From contig NZ_JACVTO010000015.1 in the NCBI RefSeq assembly GCF_016518545.1, forward strand, positions 86,217-150,216: a stretch of 64,000 bases of DNA, given 5' to 3'. How positions within the stretch are numbered: the stretch's first letter is position 1; every line of letters starts with the position of its first letter. The stretch is from Pseudomonas sp. S30 (GTDB lineage: Bacteria > Pseudomonadota > Gammaproteobacteria > Pseudomonadales > Pseudomonadaceae). The notes beneath the pieces were generated by a model. That model was not told the origin of the DNA, searched no databases, and was given only the letters and a program-made list of their open reading frames with translations. The translations under genes were made by a program, and so were the position numbers. Below are positions 44,731-53,299 of this stretch, one piece after another.

Positions 44731-46056
44731 TCAGCGGGTTGCCGGACCTTCGGCCACACCCAGGTCGTCGGTCGGACGGGTCTCGACCAGCGGCGAGCCA
44801 CCGGAGGCCAACTCCGATTGCAGCTTGTCGGTGTCCAACTCCTTCACCCACTTGGCCACCACTACGGTAGCCACCGCGTTACCGACCAGGTTGGTCAGGG
44901 CGCGGGCTTCGGACATGAAGCGGTCGATCCCCAGGATCAGCGCCAGGCCAGCCACCGGCAGATGGCCGACCGCCGACAGGGTGGCGGCCAGGACGATGAA
45001 GCCTGAACCGGTCACACCGGCAGCACCTTTGGAGGCGACCAGCAGCACCAGCAGCAGGGTGATCTGGTGAGTGATGTCCATGGTGGTGTCGGTGGCCTGG
45101 GCGATGAACACCGCAGCCATGGTCAAGTAGATCGAAGTACCGTCCAGGTTGAACGAGTAGCCGGTCGGGATCACCAGGCCGACGACCGATTTCTTCGCGC
45201 CCAGGCGCTCCATCTTGGTCAGCATGCGTGGCAGAGCCGACTCCGAGGAGGACGTGCCCAGTACGATCAGCAGTTCTTCACGGATGTAGCGGATCAGCTT
45301 GAGCACGCTGAAGCCATGCGCACGGCAGATGGCGCCCAGCACCACCAGCACGAACAGCAGGCAGGTGATGTAGAAGCAGACCATCAGGTAGCCCAGCTGC
45401 ACCAGCGAACCCACGCCGTACTGACCGATGGTGAAGGCCATCGCACCGAAGGCGCCGACCGGTGCCAGCTTCATGATCATGTTGATGATGTTGAACATGA
45501 CATGGGCGAAGCGATCGATCATCTCCAGCAGCGGCTTGCCGTAGCTGCCCAGACGGTGCAGGGCGAAGCCGAACAGCACCGAGAACATCAGCACTTGCAG
45601 GATATCGCCGTTGGCGAAGGCACCGACCACGGTGGCCGGAATCACGTTGAGCAGGAAGCCCACGGTGGTCTGCTGGGCACCAGCCGTAGCATAGGCTGCA
45701 ACGCTGCTGGCGTTCAGAGTGCTGACGTCGACGTGCATGCCGGCGCCCGGTTGCACCACGTTGACCACGATCAGGCCGATGATCAGGGCGATGGTGGAGA
45801 CGACTTCGAAGTACAGCAGAGCGTAGCCGCCAGTCTTGCCGACCGACTTCATGCTCTGCATGCCGGCGATGCCGCTGACCACCGTACAGAAGATGATGGG
45901 CGCGATGACCATCTTGATCAGCTTGACGAAGCCGTCACCCAGGGGTTTCAGGGCGACGCCGGTTTCAGGGTAGAAGTGGCCGAGCAGAATACCGATGGTG
46001 ATGGCGACGATCACCTGGAAATACAGGGACTTGTACAGCGGCTGACGTTTCGTCAT
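44731..46056 (-). CDS. dctA: C4-dicarboxylate transporter DctA
   Basis: The 441-residue symporter takes up succinate, fumarate and malate. It has the eight-helix plus two-hairpin fold of the DAACS family. The serine-rich reentrant loop is VLGTSSSESALPRM, and the TM7 motif region is SFNLDGTSIYLTMAAVFIAQAT. ATG 46056 starts MTKRQPLYKSLYFQVIVAI. GAGG lies about 11 bases before it. Regulation is probably through sigma-54 and an enhancer-binding protein such as DctD, given the promoter and upstream dyads described separately. Confidence 0.95.
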   Translation of the reverse strand: MTKRQPLYKSLYFQVIVAITIGILLGHFYPETGVALKPLGDGFVKLIKMVIAPIIFCTVVSGIAGMQSMKSVGKTGGYALLYFEVVSTIALIIGLIVVNVVQPGAGMHVDVSTLNASSVAAYATAGAQQTTVGFLLNVIPATVVGAFANGDILQVLMFSVLFGFALHRLGSYGKPLLEMIDRFAHVMFNIINMIMKLAPVGAFGAMAFTIGQYGVGSLVQLGYLMVCFYITCLLFVLVVLGAICRAHGFSVLKLIRYIREELLIVLGTSSSESALPRMLTKMERLGAKKSVVGLVIPTGYSFNLDGTSIYLTMAAVFIAQATDTTMDITHQITLLLVLLVASKGAAGVTGSGFIVLAATLSAVGHLPVAGLALILGIDRFMSEARALTNLVGNAVATVVVAKWVKELDTDKLQSELASGGSPLVETRPTDDLGVAEGPATR

Positions 46057-46186
46057 GGCGTGGGTTTCCTCGAGTGTGCCCATTCACCCTTCCCAGGGCG
46101 AGGCACCTAAAGCGCGAACCCTCCTGCACCTGGAGGGATTTGTCATTGTGTTAGAGCTGCCGGAACAGGTCTCTGCCGATCACTAA

Positions 46187-46202
46187 AGCAAGGCTGATGC
46201 CA
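46187..46202 (-). promoter_or_regulatory. Sigma-54-type promoter of dctA
   Basis: On the minus strand TGGCATCAGCCTTGCT keeps the invariant GG of the -24 element and the GC of the -12 element at correct spacing, matching TGGCACG-N4-TTGCW at all but two positions. It would start transcription about 120 bases before the dctA ATG. Confidence 0.7.
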
Positions 46203-46276
46203 AAGTGCCCGTTATGGGTGCAAGGCCCGTGATTACTGGGTATTTCTGCCCAAGGACAGGGCGCGCGATGGGTGCG

Positions 46277-46336
46277 AGATGGCGGATTTCCGCCCAGTGG
46301 CGAAATTCGTACAGGGTAGATGGCGGGATTCCGCCC
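46277..46336 (-). promoter_or_regulatory. Two upstream dyads, probable enhancer sites for dctA
   Basis: Two 19-base copies at 46277-46295 and 46318-46336 differ at two positions. Each contains an inverted GGCGG...CCGCC dyad (GGCGGATTTCCGCC and GGCGGGATTCCGCC). They are 41 bases apart and centred about 85 and 125 bases upstream of the sigma-54 element, the usual position for enhancer-binding activator sites. Binding by DctD is inferred. Confidence 0.6.
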
Positions 46337-46346
46337 TTTGTATCGA

Positions 46347-47693
46347 TTACTCCGTTTGGAACTCGATACGGAAAGCTGCGCCCCCAAGCGGCGAATCCTC
46401 GAGGGTCAGACGAGCCTCGAAACTGTCGATGATGTCCTTGACCACCGCCAGCCCTATGCCCTGCCCCGGGTGCTGGCGGTCCAATCGCTCGCCGCGCTGG
46501 AGGATACGCTCGCGCTGATGGACTGGCACTCCCGGGCCATCGTCCTCCACGCACAGCACCAGCTCGCCCGGCAATTGCTGCAGGCTCACCCGGATCTGTC
46601 CCAGGCACAGCCGGTAGGCGTTCTCCAGCAGGTTGCCGAGCAGCTCGAGCAAGGCGCCTTCCTCGATCGGCACTCGTGCCTGCGCGGGCACGTCCAGGGT
46701 GACGGCCACGCGCTTGTCGCGGTAGACCTTGTCCAGGGTCGAGCACAGCCTGTCGAGCACCGGTGCCAGTCGCACGCTATGGCGCACCAGCCCACTCTTG
46801 CGCAGGCTGGCCCGCTGCAACTGATAGTCGATCTGCTGGCTCATGCGCTCGATCTGACTTCGCAGCACACGCGCCTGTTCGCGCTCGCCACTGCCCCGGC
46901 CCATGCTCTCGCCCACGCCCTGAAGCACGGCGAGGGGCGTCTTGAGACTGTGTGCCAGATCGTCCAGCGAATCACGGTAGCGCTGGCGTTGCTCGCGCTC
47001 GCTGTGCAACAGGCGGTTGAGCGAGCCTGTCAGGCGCAGCAATTCGCGCGGATGCTCGCGGCTGAGCCCCTCGCGGGCACCGCTTTCCACCTCGTCCAGT
47101 TCACGACTGAGCCTGCGCAATGAACGCAAACCCCAGGTCAGGCCGGCCCAGAGCAGCACCAGCAAGGCCAGCAACGCGGCGCCGAAGCCCAGGTAGAGCT
47201 TCTCGCGCAGGCCGTCGAGGGTATGTTGATACTCACGCACCGGCTGCAACGCGACGATGCTGAAGGCCGCGCTTCGGCCGCCGAGCAACTTGACCTCCAC
47301 GTCGTAGACGAAGAACTCCTCGCCGTTGTCCTGGCGGATGCGCGCGAACTCGTTGCCATGGCCATCGTAGCGCGGCTGGTAGTTGATATGCCGGTCGGTA
47401 GTGGCGCGCGAGCGCCAGACCAGATTGCCTTCACGGTCGAAGATGTAACCGAGCAGGCCCAGGCTCGGCAGGTTGTAGCGCTCGTCCGGCAGCAGGTCGG
47501 GCATCTGCAGATGCCCATGCTCGACACGGGCGGCGGAGATCAGCGTGGTGATATCCGAGGCCAGACGCTGCTCGATCGACTCCTGCAAGGCCAGGCTGAA
47601 GGCTTTCTGCAAGGCTGGCAGCAGCGCCAGCATGAACAGCAGGGCCAACACCGCGGCGGCCAGCATCAGGCGCACGCGCAGCGATCGGATCAT
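46347..47693 (-). CDS. phoQ: Sensor histidine kinase PhoQ
   Basis: The 448-residue kinase senses low divalent cations and cationic peptides. Transmembrane segments at about residues 8-28 and 168-187 flank a periplasmic PAS-like sensor (residues about 30-165). The phospho-accepting histidine is in DLAHSLKTPLAVLQG, and ATPase motifs are LLENAYRLC, VEDDGPGVP and GQGIGLAVVKDI. The ATG at 47693 overlaps the phoP stop as ATGA. A TTG two codons upstream is not needed. As third gene of oprH-phoP-phoQ, its identity as PhoQ is firm. Confidence 0.94.
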   Translation of the reverse strand: MIRSLRVRLMLAAAVLALLFMLALLPALQKAFSLALQESIEQRLASDITTLISAARVEHGHLQMPDLLPDERYNLPSLGLLGYIFDREGNLVWRSRATTDRHINYQPRYDGHGNEFARIRQDNGEEFFVYDVEVKLLGGRSAAFSIVALQPVREYQHTLDGLREKLYLGFGAALLALLVLLWAGLTWGLRSLRRLSRELDEVESGAREGLSREHPRELLRLTGSLNRLLHSEREQRQRYRDSLDDLAHSLKTPLAVLQGVGESMGRGSGEREQARVLRSQIERMSQQIDYQLQRASLRKSGLVRHSVRLAPVLDRLCSTLDKVYRDKRVAVTLDVPAQARVPIEEGALLELLGNLLENAYRLCLGQIRVSLQQLPGELVLCVEDDGPGVPVHQRERILQRGERLDRQHPGQGIGLAVVKDIIDSFEARLTLEDSPLGGAAFRIEFQTE

Positions 47694-48367
47694 CGGCAAC
47701 GCTCGGTGAACAGGTAGCCCAGACCCCGCACGGTATCGATCGGCTTGAAGCCGTCCTCGCCCTCGAGCTTGCGCCGCAGCCGGCCGACCAGCACCTCGAT
47801 GACGTTCGGATCGCGCTCGTCGTCATCGGGATACAACTGTTCCATCAGGCGGTCCTTGGACACCACCTGCTGGTGATGGCGCATGAGGTATTCCAGGATG
47901 CGGTATTCGAAGGCGGTCAGCGCCAGGGGCTGCTCTTCGAGCACCGCCTGCTTGCGGTTGATATCCAGCACCAGAGGCCCGGCGGCGATGGTGGACTGGG
48001 TGAAGCCGCTGGAGCGACGCAGCAGCGCATTGAGCCGCGCTTCCAGCTCCTCGAACTGAAAGGGCTTGACCACATAGTCGTCGGCCCCGGCCGCCAGGCC
48101 TTCGACCTTGTCCTGCCAGTTGCCACGGGCAGTCAGGATGAGAATGGGGAAAGTCTTGTCCTGGCTGCGCAACTGGCGGATCAGGTCGAGGCCGCTCATG
48201 CCCGGCAGCCCGAGATCGATCACGGCCAGGTCGTGATGGTACTGCCCAGCCTGGTACAGCGCCTCCTCGGCATCGCCCACCGCCTGGACCACGTGCCCGG
48301 TTTCGCCCAGGCGCGTGTAGAGGTGGTGACGCAGCAGCGCTTCATCCTCGACCACCAGCAGCTTCAT
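47690..48367 (-). CDS. phoP: Response regulator PhoP
   Basis: The 225-residue OmpR-family regulator starts MKLLVVEDEALLRHHLYTRLG. Its phosphorylated aspartate is in LAVIDLGLPGMSG near residue 51 and the conserved Lys in YVVKPFQ. The winged-helix DNA-binding domain contains LTAFEYRILEYLMRHHQQVVSKDRLMEQLY and VEVLVGRLRRKL-like text. It activates oprH-phoP-phoQ and surface-charge genes at low Mg2+. ATG 48367 has GAGGAG upstream. It lies 108 bases after oprH, with a hairpin between. Confidence 0.95.
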   Translation of the reverse strand: MKLLVVEDEALLRHHLYTRLGETGHVVQAVGDAEEALYQAGQYHHDLAVIDLGLPGMSGLDLIRQLRSQDKTFPILILTARGNWQDKVEGLAAGADDYVVKPFQFEELEARLNALLRRSSGFTQSTIAAGPLVLDINRKQAVLEEQPLALTAFEYRILEYLMRHHQQVVSKDRLMEQLYPDDDERDPNVIEVLVGRLRRKLEGEDGFKPIDTVRGLGYLFTERCR

Positions 48368-48430
48368 GTCGTTCTCCTCGCTCCCTCTCATCGCACCTGA
48401 GTGTGCTCGGCACCGCCACAGCATAACAGC

Positions 48431-48460
48431 GAACCGGCCAAGGCATTGCCCGGCCGGCTC
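48431..48460 (-). terminator. Intercistronic hairpin between oprH and phoP
   Basis: GAGCCGGCC and GGCCGGTTC pair (one G-T) around a 12-base loop on the minus strand, without a T-run. It may partially terminate or protect the oprH message, giving more OprH than PhoPQ. Confidence 0.45.
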
Positions 48461-48475
48461 ATCGCGTCAGTGACT

Positions 48476-49081
48476 TCAGAATTTGTAGGTAGCGGCCAGG
48501 TAGGTCTGGGCGCTGCTGGTCAAGCGCAGGGAGCCCAGCTTGGGGCCTCCGTGCGGCGACAGCTCGGTGGAGGCGTTGGTGCGCAGGTAGCGATAGCCCA
48601 GCTCGACCGAGGCGTTGTTGGTGATCTCCTGGATCACACCAGCCTGCAGGCCCGCTGCATAGCCATAGTTGCTGTCGCGGCTGTAACCGGAGGATGTCTG
48701 GGTCATCTTGGTCATGCCCAGGCTGGCGCCGCCGAACAGCTTGGTGGTATCGGTCACGGGCAGGAACAGGTCATAGCTGCCGAGCAGGTTTTCCTGGCGC
48801 ACCTTGATGCCACTGTGGTCGTTGGACACGTTGTCGTAGGTGACGTAGTAGCGACCCTGGTCGTTCATCTGTCCGACCCGTACGCCCCAGGTGCCGTTCT
48901 TGTGGATCACGCCGTCGGTATTGAGGTGGCCAGTATTGCGTTGCAGCAGGCCGGACTTGCGGATCTTGTCGCTGGTTTGCCCGTAGGTGATGCTGGCGAA
49001 AGTGTCGTCAGCCTGGGACGTAGCGGCGAAGCCGGTGGCGCAGACTGCCATGGCGACCATCAAGGTATTGAGTGCTTTCAT
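48476..49081 (-). CDS. oprH: Outer membrane protein OprH
   Basis: The 201-residue protein has a signal peptide (MKALNTLMVAMAVCATGFAATSQA region) and forms an 8-stranded outer-membrane barrel. Alternating segments NGTWGVRVGQMNDQGRYYVTYDNVS, ENLLGSYDLFLPVTDTTKLFGGASLG and VELGYRYLRTNASTELSPHGG match P. aeruginosa OprH closely. It ends with the barrel signal YKF. OprH binds LPS phosphates at low Mg2+ and stabilises the surface. It heads the PhoP-controlled operon, with four PhoP-box-like hexamers upstream. Confidence 0.94.
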   Translation of the reverse strand: MKALNTLMVAMAVCATGFAATSQADDTFASITYGQTSDKIRKSGLLQRNTGHLNTDGVIHKNGTWGVRVGQMNDQGRYYVTYDNVSNDHSGIKVRQENLLGSYDLFLPVTDTTKLFGGASLGMTKMTQTSSGYSRDSNYGYAAGLQAGVIQEITNNASVELGYRYLRTNASTELSPHGGPKLGSLRLTSSAQTYLAATYKF

Positions 49082-49124
49082 GCTTTGTTTCTCCAGTGAG
49101 GTGCGCTGTGTGGGTGTGAGGGCT

Positions 49125-49130
49125 AGAGTA
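49125..49130 (-). promoter_or_regulatory. Candidate -10 of oprH
   Basis: On the minus strand TACTCT lies 11 bases after the last GTTCAG hexamer and about 44 bases before the ATG. This matches the layout of PhoP-activated promoters where the box replaces the -35. Confidence 0.55.
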
Positions 49131-49141
49131 AGCAGGCCGGC

Positions 49142-49180
49142 CTGAACGCCCCCTGAACCCCGACTGAACCTGCGCTGAAC
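49142..49180 (-). promoter_or_regulatory. PhoP box: four GTTCAG direct repeats
   Basis: On the minus strand GTTCAG occurs four times exactly, at 49175-49180, 49164-49169, 49153-49158 and 49142-49147, each 11 bases apart. Direct hexamers at a one-turn period are the binding pattern of PhoP/OmpR-type regulators. They lie 61-99 bases upstream of oprH and 39-77 bases upstream of the divergent hydrolase gene. Confidence 0.85.
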
Positions 49181-49218
49181 GAACCGGACTCGGACAGCCT
49201 TCGCCCTGGAGATCCATC

Positions 49219-50010
49219 ATGCGTTTCCTGCTTGCCCTGGCACTGATGTGCAGCGCCGCCTTCGCTCAGGCGGCGGTACAGACCCGTGAAATCCGCTATC
49301 AGGATGCCGATGGCACCCCGTTGGTCGGCTACTACGCCTATGACGACGCGGTGAGCGGCAAACGCCCGGGTATCGTCGTGGTGCATGAATGGTGGGGGCT
49401 GAACGACTACGCCAAACGCCGCGCCCGCGATCTCGCGGCGCTGGGCTACAACGCCCTGGCCATCGACATGTACGGTGACGGCAAGCACACCGAGCATCCC
49501 CAGGATGCCCAGGCATTCATGGCCGCCGCCCTCAAGGACCCGGCCGCCGCCGCGCGACGCTTCGACGCCGGGTTGGCGCTGCTCAAGTTGCAGCCCAACA
49601 CCAACAAGCACGAACTGGGTGCGGTGGGTTACTGCTTCGGCGGCAAGGTGGTGCTCGATGCCGCCCGGCGCGGCGAGAAGCTCGATGGTGTGGTGAGTTT
49701 CCATGGCGCGCTGGTCACCCAGACCCCCGCCCAGCCGGGTCAGGTCAGGGCCAGGATCCTGGTCGAGCATGGCGAGGCCGACAGCATGGTCACGCCCCAG
49801 CAGGTCGAGGCGTTCAAGCAAGAAATGACCGCCGCCGGGGCAGACATGACCTTCGTCAGCCTTCCCGGAGCCAAGCATGGCTTCACCAATCCCGACGCCG
49901 ATCGCCTCGGCCATGGCGAACATGGCGGCCCCGACATCGGCTACGACAAGGCCGCCGACCAACGCTCGTGGCAGGACATGCAGACCTTCTTCAAGCAGGC
50001 GTTCAAATAG
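49219..50010 (+). CDS. Dienelactone hydrolase family protein, exported
   Basis: The 263-residue alpha/beta hydrolase has a signal peptide (RFLLALALMCSAAFAQAA), so it is periplasmic, unlike catechol-pathway ClcD. The nucleophile is the cysteine of GYCFGGKVVL near residue 136. HEWWGLNDYAKRRARDLAALGYNALAIDMYGDGKHTEHP and the histidine in GAKHGFTNPDAD complete the family pattern. The substrate is unknown. The PhoP-box cluster lies between it and oprH, so it could be in the PhoP regulon. Confidence 0.88.
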   Translation: MRFLLALALMCSAAFAQAAVQTREIRYQDADGTPLVGYYAYDDAVSGKRPGIVVVHEWWGLNDYAKRRARDLAALGYNALAIDMYGDGKHTEHPQDAQAFMAAALKDPAAAARRFDAGLALLKLQPNTNKHELGAVGYCFGGKVVLDAARRGEKLDGVVSFHGALVTQTPAQPGQVRARILVEHGEADSMVTPQQVEAFKQEMTAAGADMTFVSLPGAKHGFTNPDADRLGHGEHGGPDIGYDKAADQRSWQDMQTFFKQAFK

Positions 50011-50054
50011 GCGATCGCGGCGCCAGCCTGCTCAGCGTCGACGAAACTGGCACA

Positions 50055-50765
50055 ATGACCGCCATGAACAGACTACCTGCCTGCTGCACGGCGCTGCAGC
50101 ACCACTGGCCACTGCCCCAACCGGTCCCCGGCGCGGTGCTGGTCAGTTGCGCCTTCGATCCCGGCAACCTGGCCGCCGATGATTTCCAGCGCGCGGGTGT
50201 GGCGCAGAGCGCCAGCCTGCACCGCTCGGTGGCCAAGCGCCAGGCCGAATACCTGGCTGGCCGCGTCTGCGCGCGCGCGGCCTTGCTCAGGCTGGATGGC
50301 CGGGACTACATCCCGGACACGCAAGCCGACCGCTCGCCCCTCTGGCCCGCCGACATCCGCGGCTCCATCACCCACAGCCAGGGCTGGGCGGCAGCCGTGG
50401 TGGCCCACGACACGGCGTGTCAAGGCATCGGCCTGGATCAGGAATGCCTGCTCGAGGATGAGCGCGCCGAGCGGCTGGCCGAGCAAATCCTGACGCCGGC
50501 GGAACTCGAACGCCTGGATCGCTCGCAGCTCGGGCTGGGCGTCACACTGACCTTCTCGCTGAAGGAGAGCCTGTTCAAGGCCTTGTATCCGCTGACCCTC
50601 ACGCGCTTCTATTTCGAGCATGCCGAGGTGCTGAGCTGGAGCCCCGAGGGCCATGCTCGCCTGCGCCTGCTCACCGACCTGTCGGCGCAGTGGCATCAGG
50701 GCCGCGAGTTGCAGGGCCAGTTCTGCCTGCAGGACGGGCACCTGCTGAGCCTGGTCAGCGTGTGA
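50055..50765 (+). CDS. pcpS: 4'-phosphopantetheinyl transferase (EntD/PcpS type)
   Basis: The protein (236 residues from ATG 50055) attaches the 4'-phosphopantetheine arm of CoA to carrier proteins. The signature is GSITHSQGWAAAVVA, then GIGLDQECLL with the metal-binding Asp and Glu, and FSLKESLFKALYPL near residues 173-186. This is the pseudomonad PcpS type that serves fatty-acid and siderophore carriers. An ATG three codons later is an equally possible start. No strong binding site is seen before either. Confidence 0.88.
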   Translation: MTAMNRLPACCTALQHHWPLPQPVPGAVLVSCAFDPGNLAADDFQRAGVAQSASLHRSVAKRQAEYLAGRVCARAALLRLDGRDYIPDTQADRSPLWPADIRGSITHSQGWAAAVVAHDTACQGIGLDQECLLEDERAERLAEQILTPAELERLDRSQLGLGVTLTFSLKESLFKALYPLTLTRFYFEHAEVLSWSPEGHARLRLLTDLSAQWHQGRELQGQFCLQDGHLLSLVSV

Positions 50766-50768
50766 GGG

Positions 50769-52373
50769 CTACCGGGGCGCCTGGTTTCTCGGCCAGGTGA
50801 GGCTGAAACAGGCGCCGCCCAGCGTCTCGCTGCGCCCCACCAGTGCACGCCCGCCGTGCCAGTGAATGATCCGGCGCACGATGGACAAGCCCAGACCATG
50901 CCCGCCCGAGGCGCGGGTACGGCTGTCGTCCAGGCGGGTGAAGGGGATGAAAATGCGCTCCCAGTAACCCTCGGGAATACCCGGCCCGTCATCCTCCACA
51001 GCGATCCGACACATCCTGGCATCGCACTGCACGCTCAGGCGAACCTCGGATCGTGCATGGCGCAGCGCGTTGCTCACCAGATTCTGCAAGGCACGGTGCA
51101 GGTAGCGGGGCTCGGCCTCCACCTGCACCGGTGCCGACTCGCCGTCCAGGTCGCTGACACGGGTGACGCGGATATCGGCGCGCAACGGTGCCAGTTCGGC
51201 GATGATCCGCTCGACCAGCCGCTGCACATCCACCTGCTGGAAGTGCAGCGCCGGTGCGCCCTGTTCCAGCCGGGCGTAGGTGAGCATTTCGTCGACCAGC
51301 TCGTCCAGGTCCTGGATGTCGCTGTCCATGCCTTGCAGATGCTTGGCCCGCCCCTGTTCGGTGTTCGCCGCTTCCAGCATCTCCAGGCCGAAGCGCAGGC
51401 GCGCCACTGGCGTGCGCAGCTCATGGGACACCGCGCGAACCAGTTCACGCTGCATGCCCAGCGAGCGCTGCAGGTGTTCGGCCATGCCATTGAACGCTGC
51501 GGCCAGTCGCCCCACCGAGTCGGCGTCGCCGTCCGGTACCCGGGTCTGCAGGCTACCCTGGGCGATGCGCGAGGCGGCCAGCTCCAGCCCGCAGATACGC
51601 CGCTCCAGCTGACGCACCAGCAGATAGACCACCAGCCCGATCAGACACAGCCCCACCAGCGCAATGGCGATCAGCAACGCAGGCGGATACGGGTCGAACT
51701 GATGCAGCGGACCGATCTCCAGCACCCAGGGCGAGCCCGGCAAGCCGGCGAACACGCGAATCGCGTCGCCTTCGCGGTCAAGGGCCATGACGGTATCGCC
51801 CTCCTCCACGCGTCGACGCTGATCGTCGTCCAGCCCTGCACGCTCGATCCGCTGCAAGGCCACCGCGAACGCGAAACCCTTGCTCTGGTGCAGTTGCGCC
51901 AGGCGCTGCGGTTGCTCGGTCACCGGGTAGCGCACCAGCTCATCGGCCAACAGGTACAACGTGGCGCGCGCCAGTTGCTCGCTGATCTGCTTGACCTGCG
52001 CCACCAGCAGCCAATCCTCCTGGCCGACCTGGCGCAGCACCCTGGCGGCGTGGGCGCCGGTCTTTTCCACCACCACCCGCCCCTGTGACAGGCGGCTGCG
52101 CTGGCCCGCATCGAGTGGCTGCGCGGACAACGGCAGCAACTGCAACGGCACGCCGAGCAGGCGCGTCCAGATCAGCAGCGCGCGCTTGCGCTCGATCTCG
52201 CTCTGCAACGCCAGGTTATCCGCCATCAGGCTGAAGGTGCCTTGGGCCAGGCCCTCGCGGTACTGGCTGGCGCGCACCTGGTTGACCACCTGCAGGCTCA
52301 GCACGCCCAGCACCGCGACCAGCACCAGCACCCCCAGCATACCGCCGTAGATACGCAGGAAAATCGAGTTCAT
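50769..52373 (-). CDS. Sensor histidine kinase (RstB/EnvZ-like)
   Basis: The 534-residue kinase has transmembrane helices at about residues 8-28 and 232-252, a large periplasmic domain and a HAMP (RRICGLELAASRIAQGSLQTRVPDGDADSVGRL). HisKA has the histidine in RAVSHELRTPVARLRF, and HATPase has QNLVSNALRHA, VEDDGPGIPEGYW and GGHGLGLSIVRRI. It resembles RstB. Its stimulus is unknown. The ATG overlaps the response-regulator stop as ATGA. Confidence 0.88.
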   Translation of the reverse strand: MNSIFLRIYGGMLGVLVLVAVLGVLSLQVVNQVRASQYREGLAQGTFSLMADNLALQSEIERKRALLIWTRLLGVPLQLLPLSAQPLDAGQRSRLSQGRVVVEKTGAHAARVLRQVGQEDWLLVAQVKQISEQLARATLYLLADELVRYPVTEQPQRLAQLHQSKGFAFAVALQRIERAGLDDDQRRRVEEGDTVMALDREGDAIRVFAGLPGSPWVLEIGPLHQFDPYPPALLIAIALVGLCLIGLVVYLLVRQLERRICGLELAASRIAQGSLQTRVPDGDADSVGRLAAAFNGMAEHLQRSLGMQRELVRAVSHELRTPVARLRFGLEMLEAANTEQGRAKHLQGMDSDIQDLDELVDEMLTYARLEQGAPALHFQQVDVQRLVERIIAELAPLRADIRVTRVSDLDGESAPVQVEAEPRYLHRALQNLVSNALRHARSEVRLSVQCDARMCRIAVEDDGPGIPEGYWERIFIPFTRLDDSRTRASGGHGLGLSIVRRIIHWHGGRALVGRSETLGGACFSLTWPRNQAPR

Positions 52374-53071
52374 GGCGCGACATCGCCGACGAACAGGTAG
52401 CCTTTGCTGCGCAGGGTCTTGATCAGGCGCGGATGCAGCGGATCATCGCCGATCTTCGGCCGGATCTTGGAAATGCGGATATCGATGGACCTGTCCTGAC
52501 CATCGTGACCGACGCCGCGCAGGGCGGTTGAAATCTGCTCGCGCGACAAGACCTGCCCGGCATTGCTGGCCAGCAGCCATAGCAGGTCGAATTCAGCCCC
52601 CGTCAGCTCGATCGGTCGCCCGTCGAGCCAGGCCTCGCGCAGACGGTGGTCGACACGCAAGGCGCCGAAGCTCAGTTCATCGGCCTTCACCGCGCCCGCC
52701 TCGCCACGGCGCAGCAGGGCATGAATGCGCGCCAGCAGCAGACGCGGGCGCACAGGCTTGCAGACATAGTCGTCAGCGCCGAGGTCCAGCCCCTGGACCT
52801 GATCGAGCTCGTCGGTGCGGGCCGTGAGCATCAGAATGGGCTTGGCGAACCCACCTCGCACACGACGACAGATACTCAGGCCATCTTCGCCCGGCAGCAT
52901 CAGGTCGAGCACCACCAGGTCTGGCTGGCTGTCCAGAATGCGTCGGGCCGCCCGCGCACCGTCGCGCTCCACGGCCACCTCGAAACCGTTGCTGTGCAGA
53001 TACTCCGCGGTAAGGTCGGCCAGGCGTGGATCGTCCTCGACGATGAGGATGCGGGGGCGGAGCAGGTCCAT
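52370..53071 (-). CDS. OmpR-family response regulator (RstA-like)
   Basis: The 233-residue regulator starts MDLLRPRILIVEDDPRLADL. The phospho-acceptor aspartate is in LVVLDLMLPGEDG, the lysine in YVCKPVRPR, and the winged-helix region includes LTGAEFDLLWLLASNAGQVLSREQI and DGQDRSIDIRISKIRPKIG. Its partner is the adjacent kinase. ATG 53071 has AAAGGTGAAG upstream. The longer frame from 53155 adds a non-homologous arginine-rich piece. It is divergent from nrdA across a 692-bp gap. Confidence 0.9.
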   Translation of the reverse strand: MDLLRPRILIVEDDPRLADLTAEYLHSNGFEVAVERDGARAARRILDSQPDLVVLDLMLPGEDGLSICRRVRGGFAKPILMLTARTDELDQVQGLDLGADDYVCKPVRPRLLLARIHALLRRGEAGAVKADELSFGALRVDHRLREAWLDGRPIELTGAEFDLLWLLASNAGQVLSREQISTALRGVGHDGQDRSIDIRISKIRPKIGDDPLHPRLIKTLRSKGYLFVGDVAP

Positions 53072-53212
53072 CGCCTTCACCTTTTGATCAGGGATATTCG
53101 CTTGCGGCACGTGTACGGGCGCCCGTCGGGCATCGCCCCGGCGCGCACAGCGCATCTCGGATACTACGTTCAGCCTGTCGAACTGCCAACCGCTCGGCGC
53201 CTGCGCTTCGAG

Positions 53213-53224
53213 CCCTGATCAGGG
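53213..53224. repeat. 12-bp palindrome upstream of the RstA-like gene
   Basis: CCCTGATCAGGG is a perfect palindrome, and its right half TGATCAGGG recurs at 53085-53093, close to the regulator start. It is a possible autoregulatory site. Nearby, CTGTAGC/GCTACAG at 53243-53263 forms a 7-bp hairpin. Confidence 0.35.
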
Positions 53225-53299
53225 GTGAAAACAGGTCCGCGCCTGTAGCGACAAGGGCTACAGCGAACCACCCAATTTCACTCACAAAGTACCCACAAG

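Noticed and set aside
46219..46234. Second sigma-54-like site (minus strand AATCACGGGCCTTGCA)
   Set aside because: It keeps TTGCA but has lost the invariant GG of the -24 element. The site at 46187-46202 is better.
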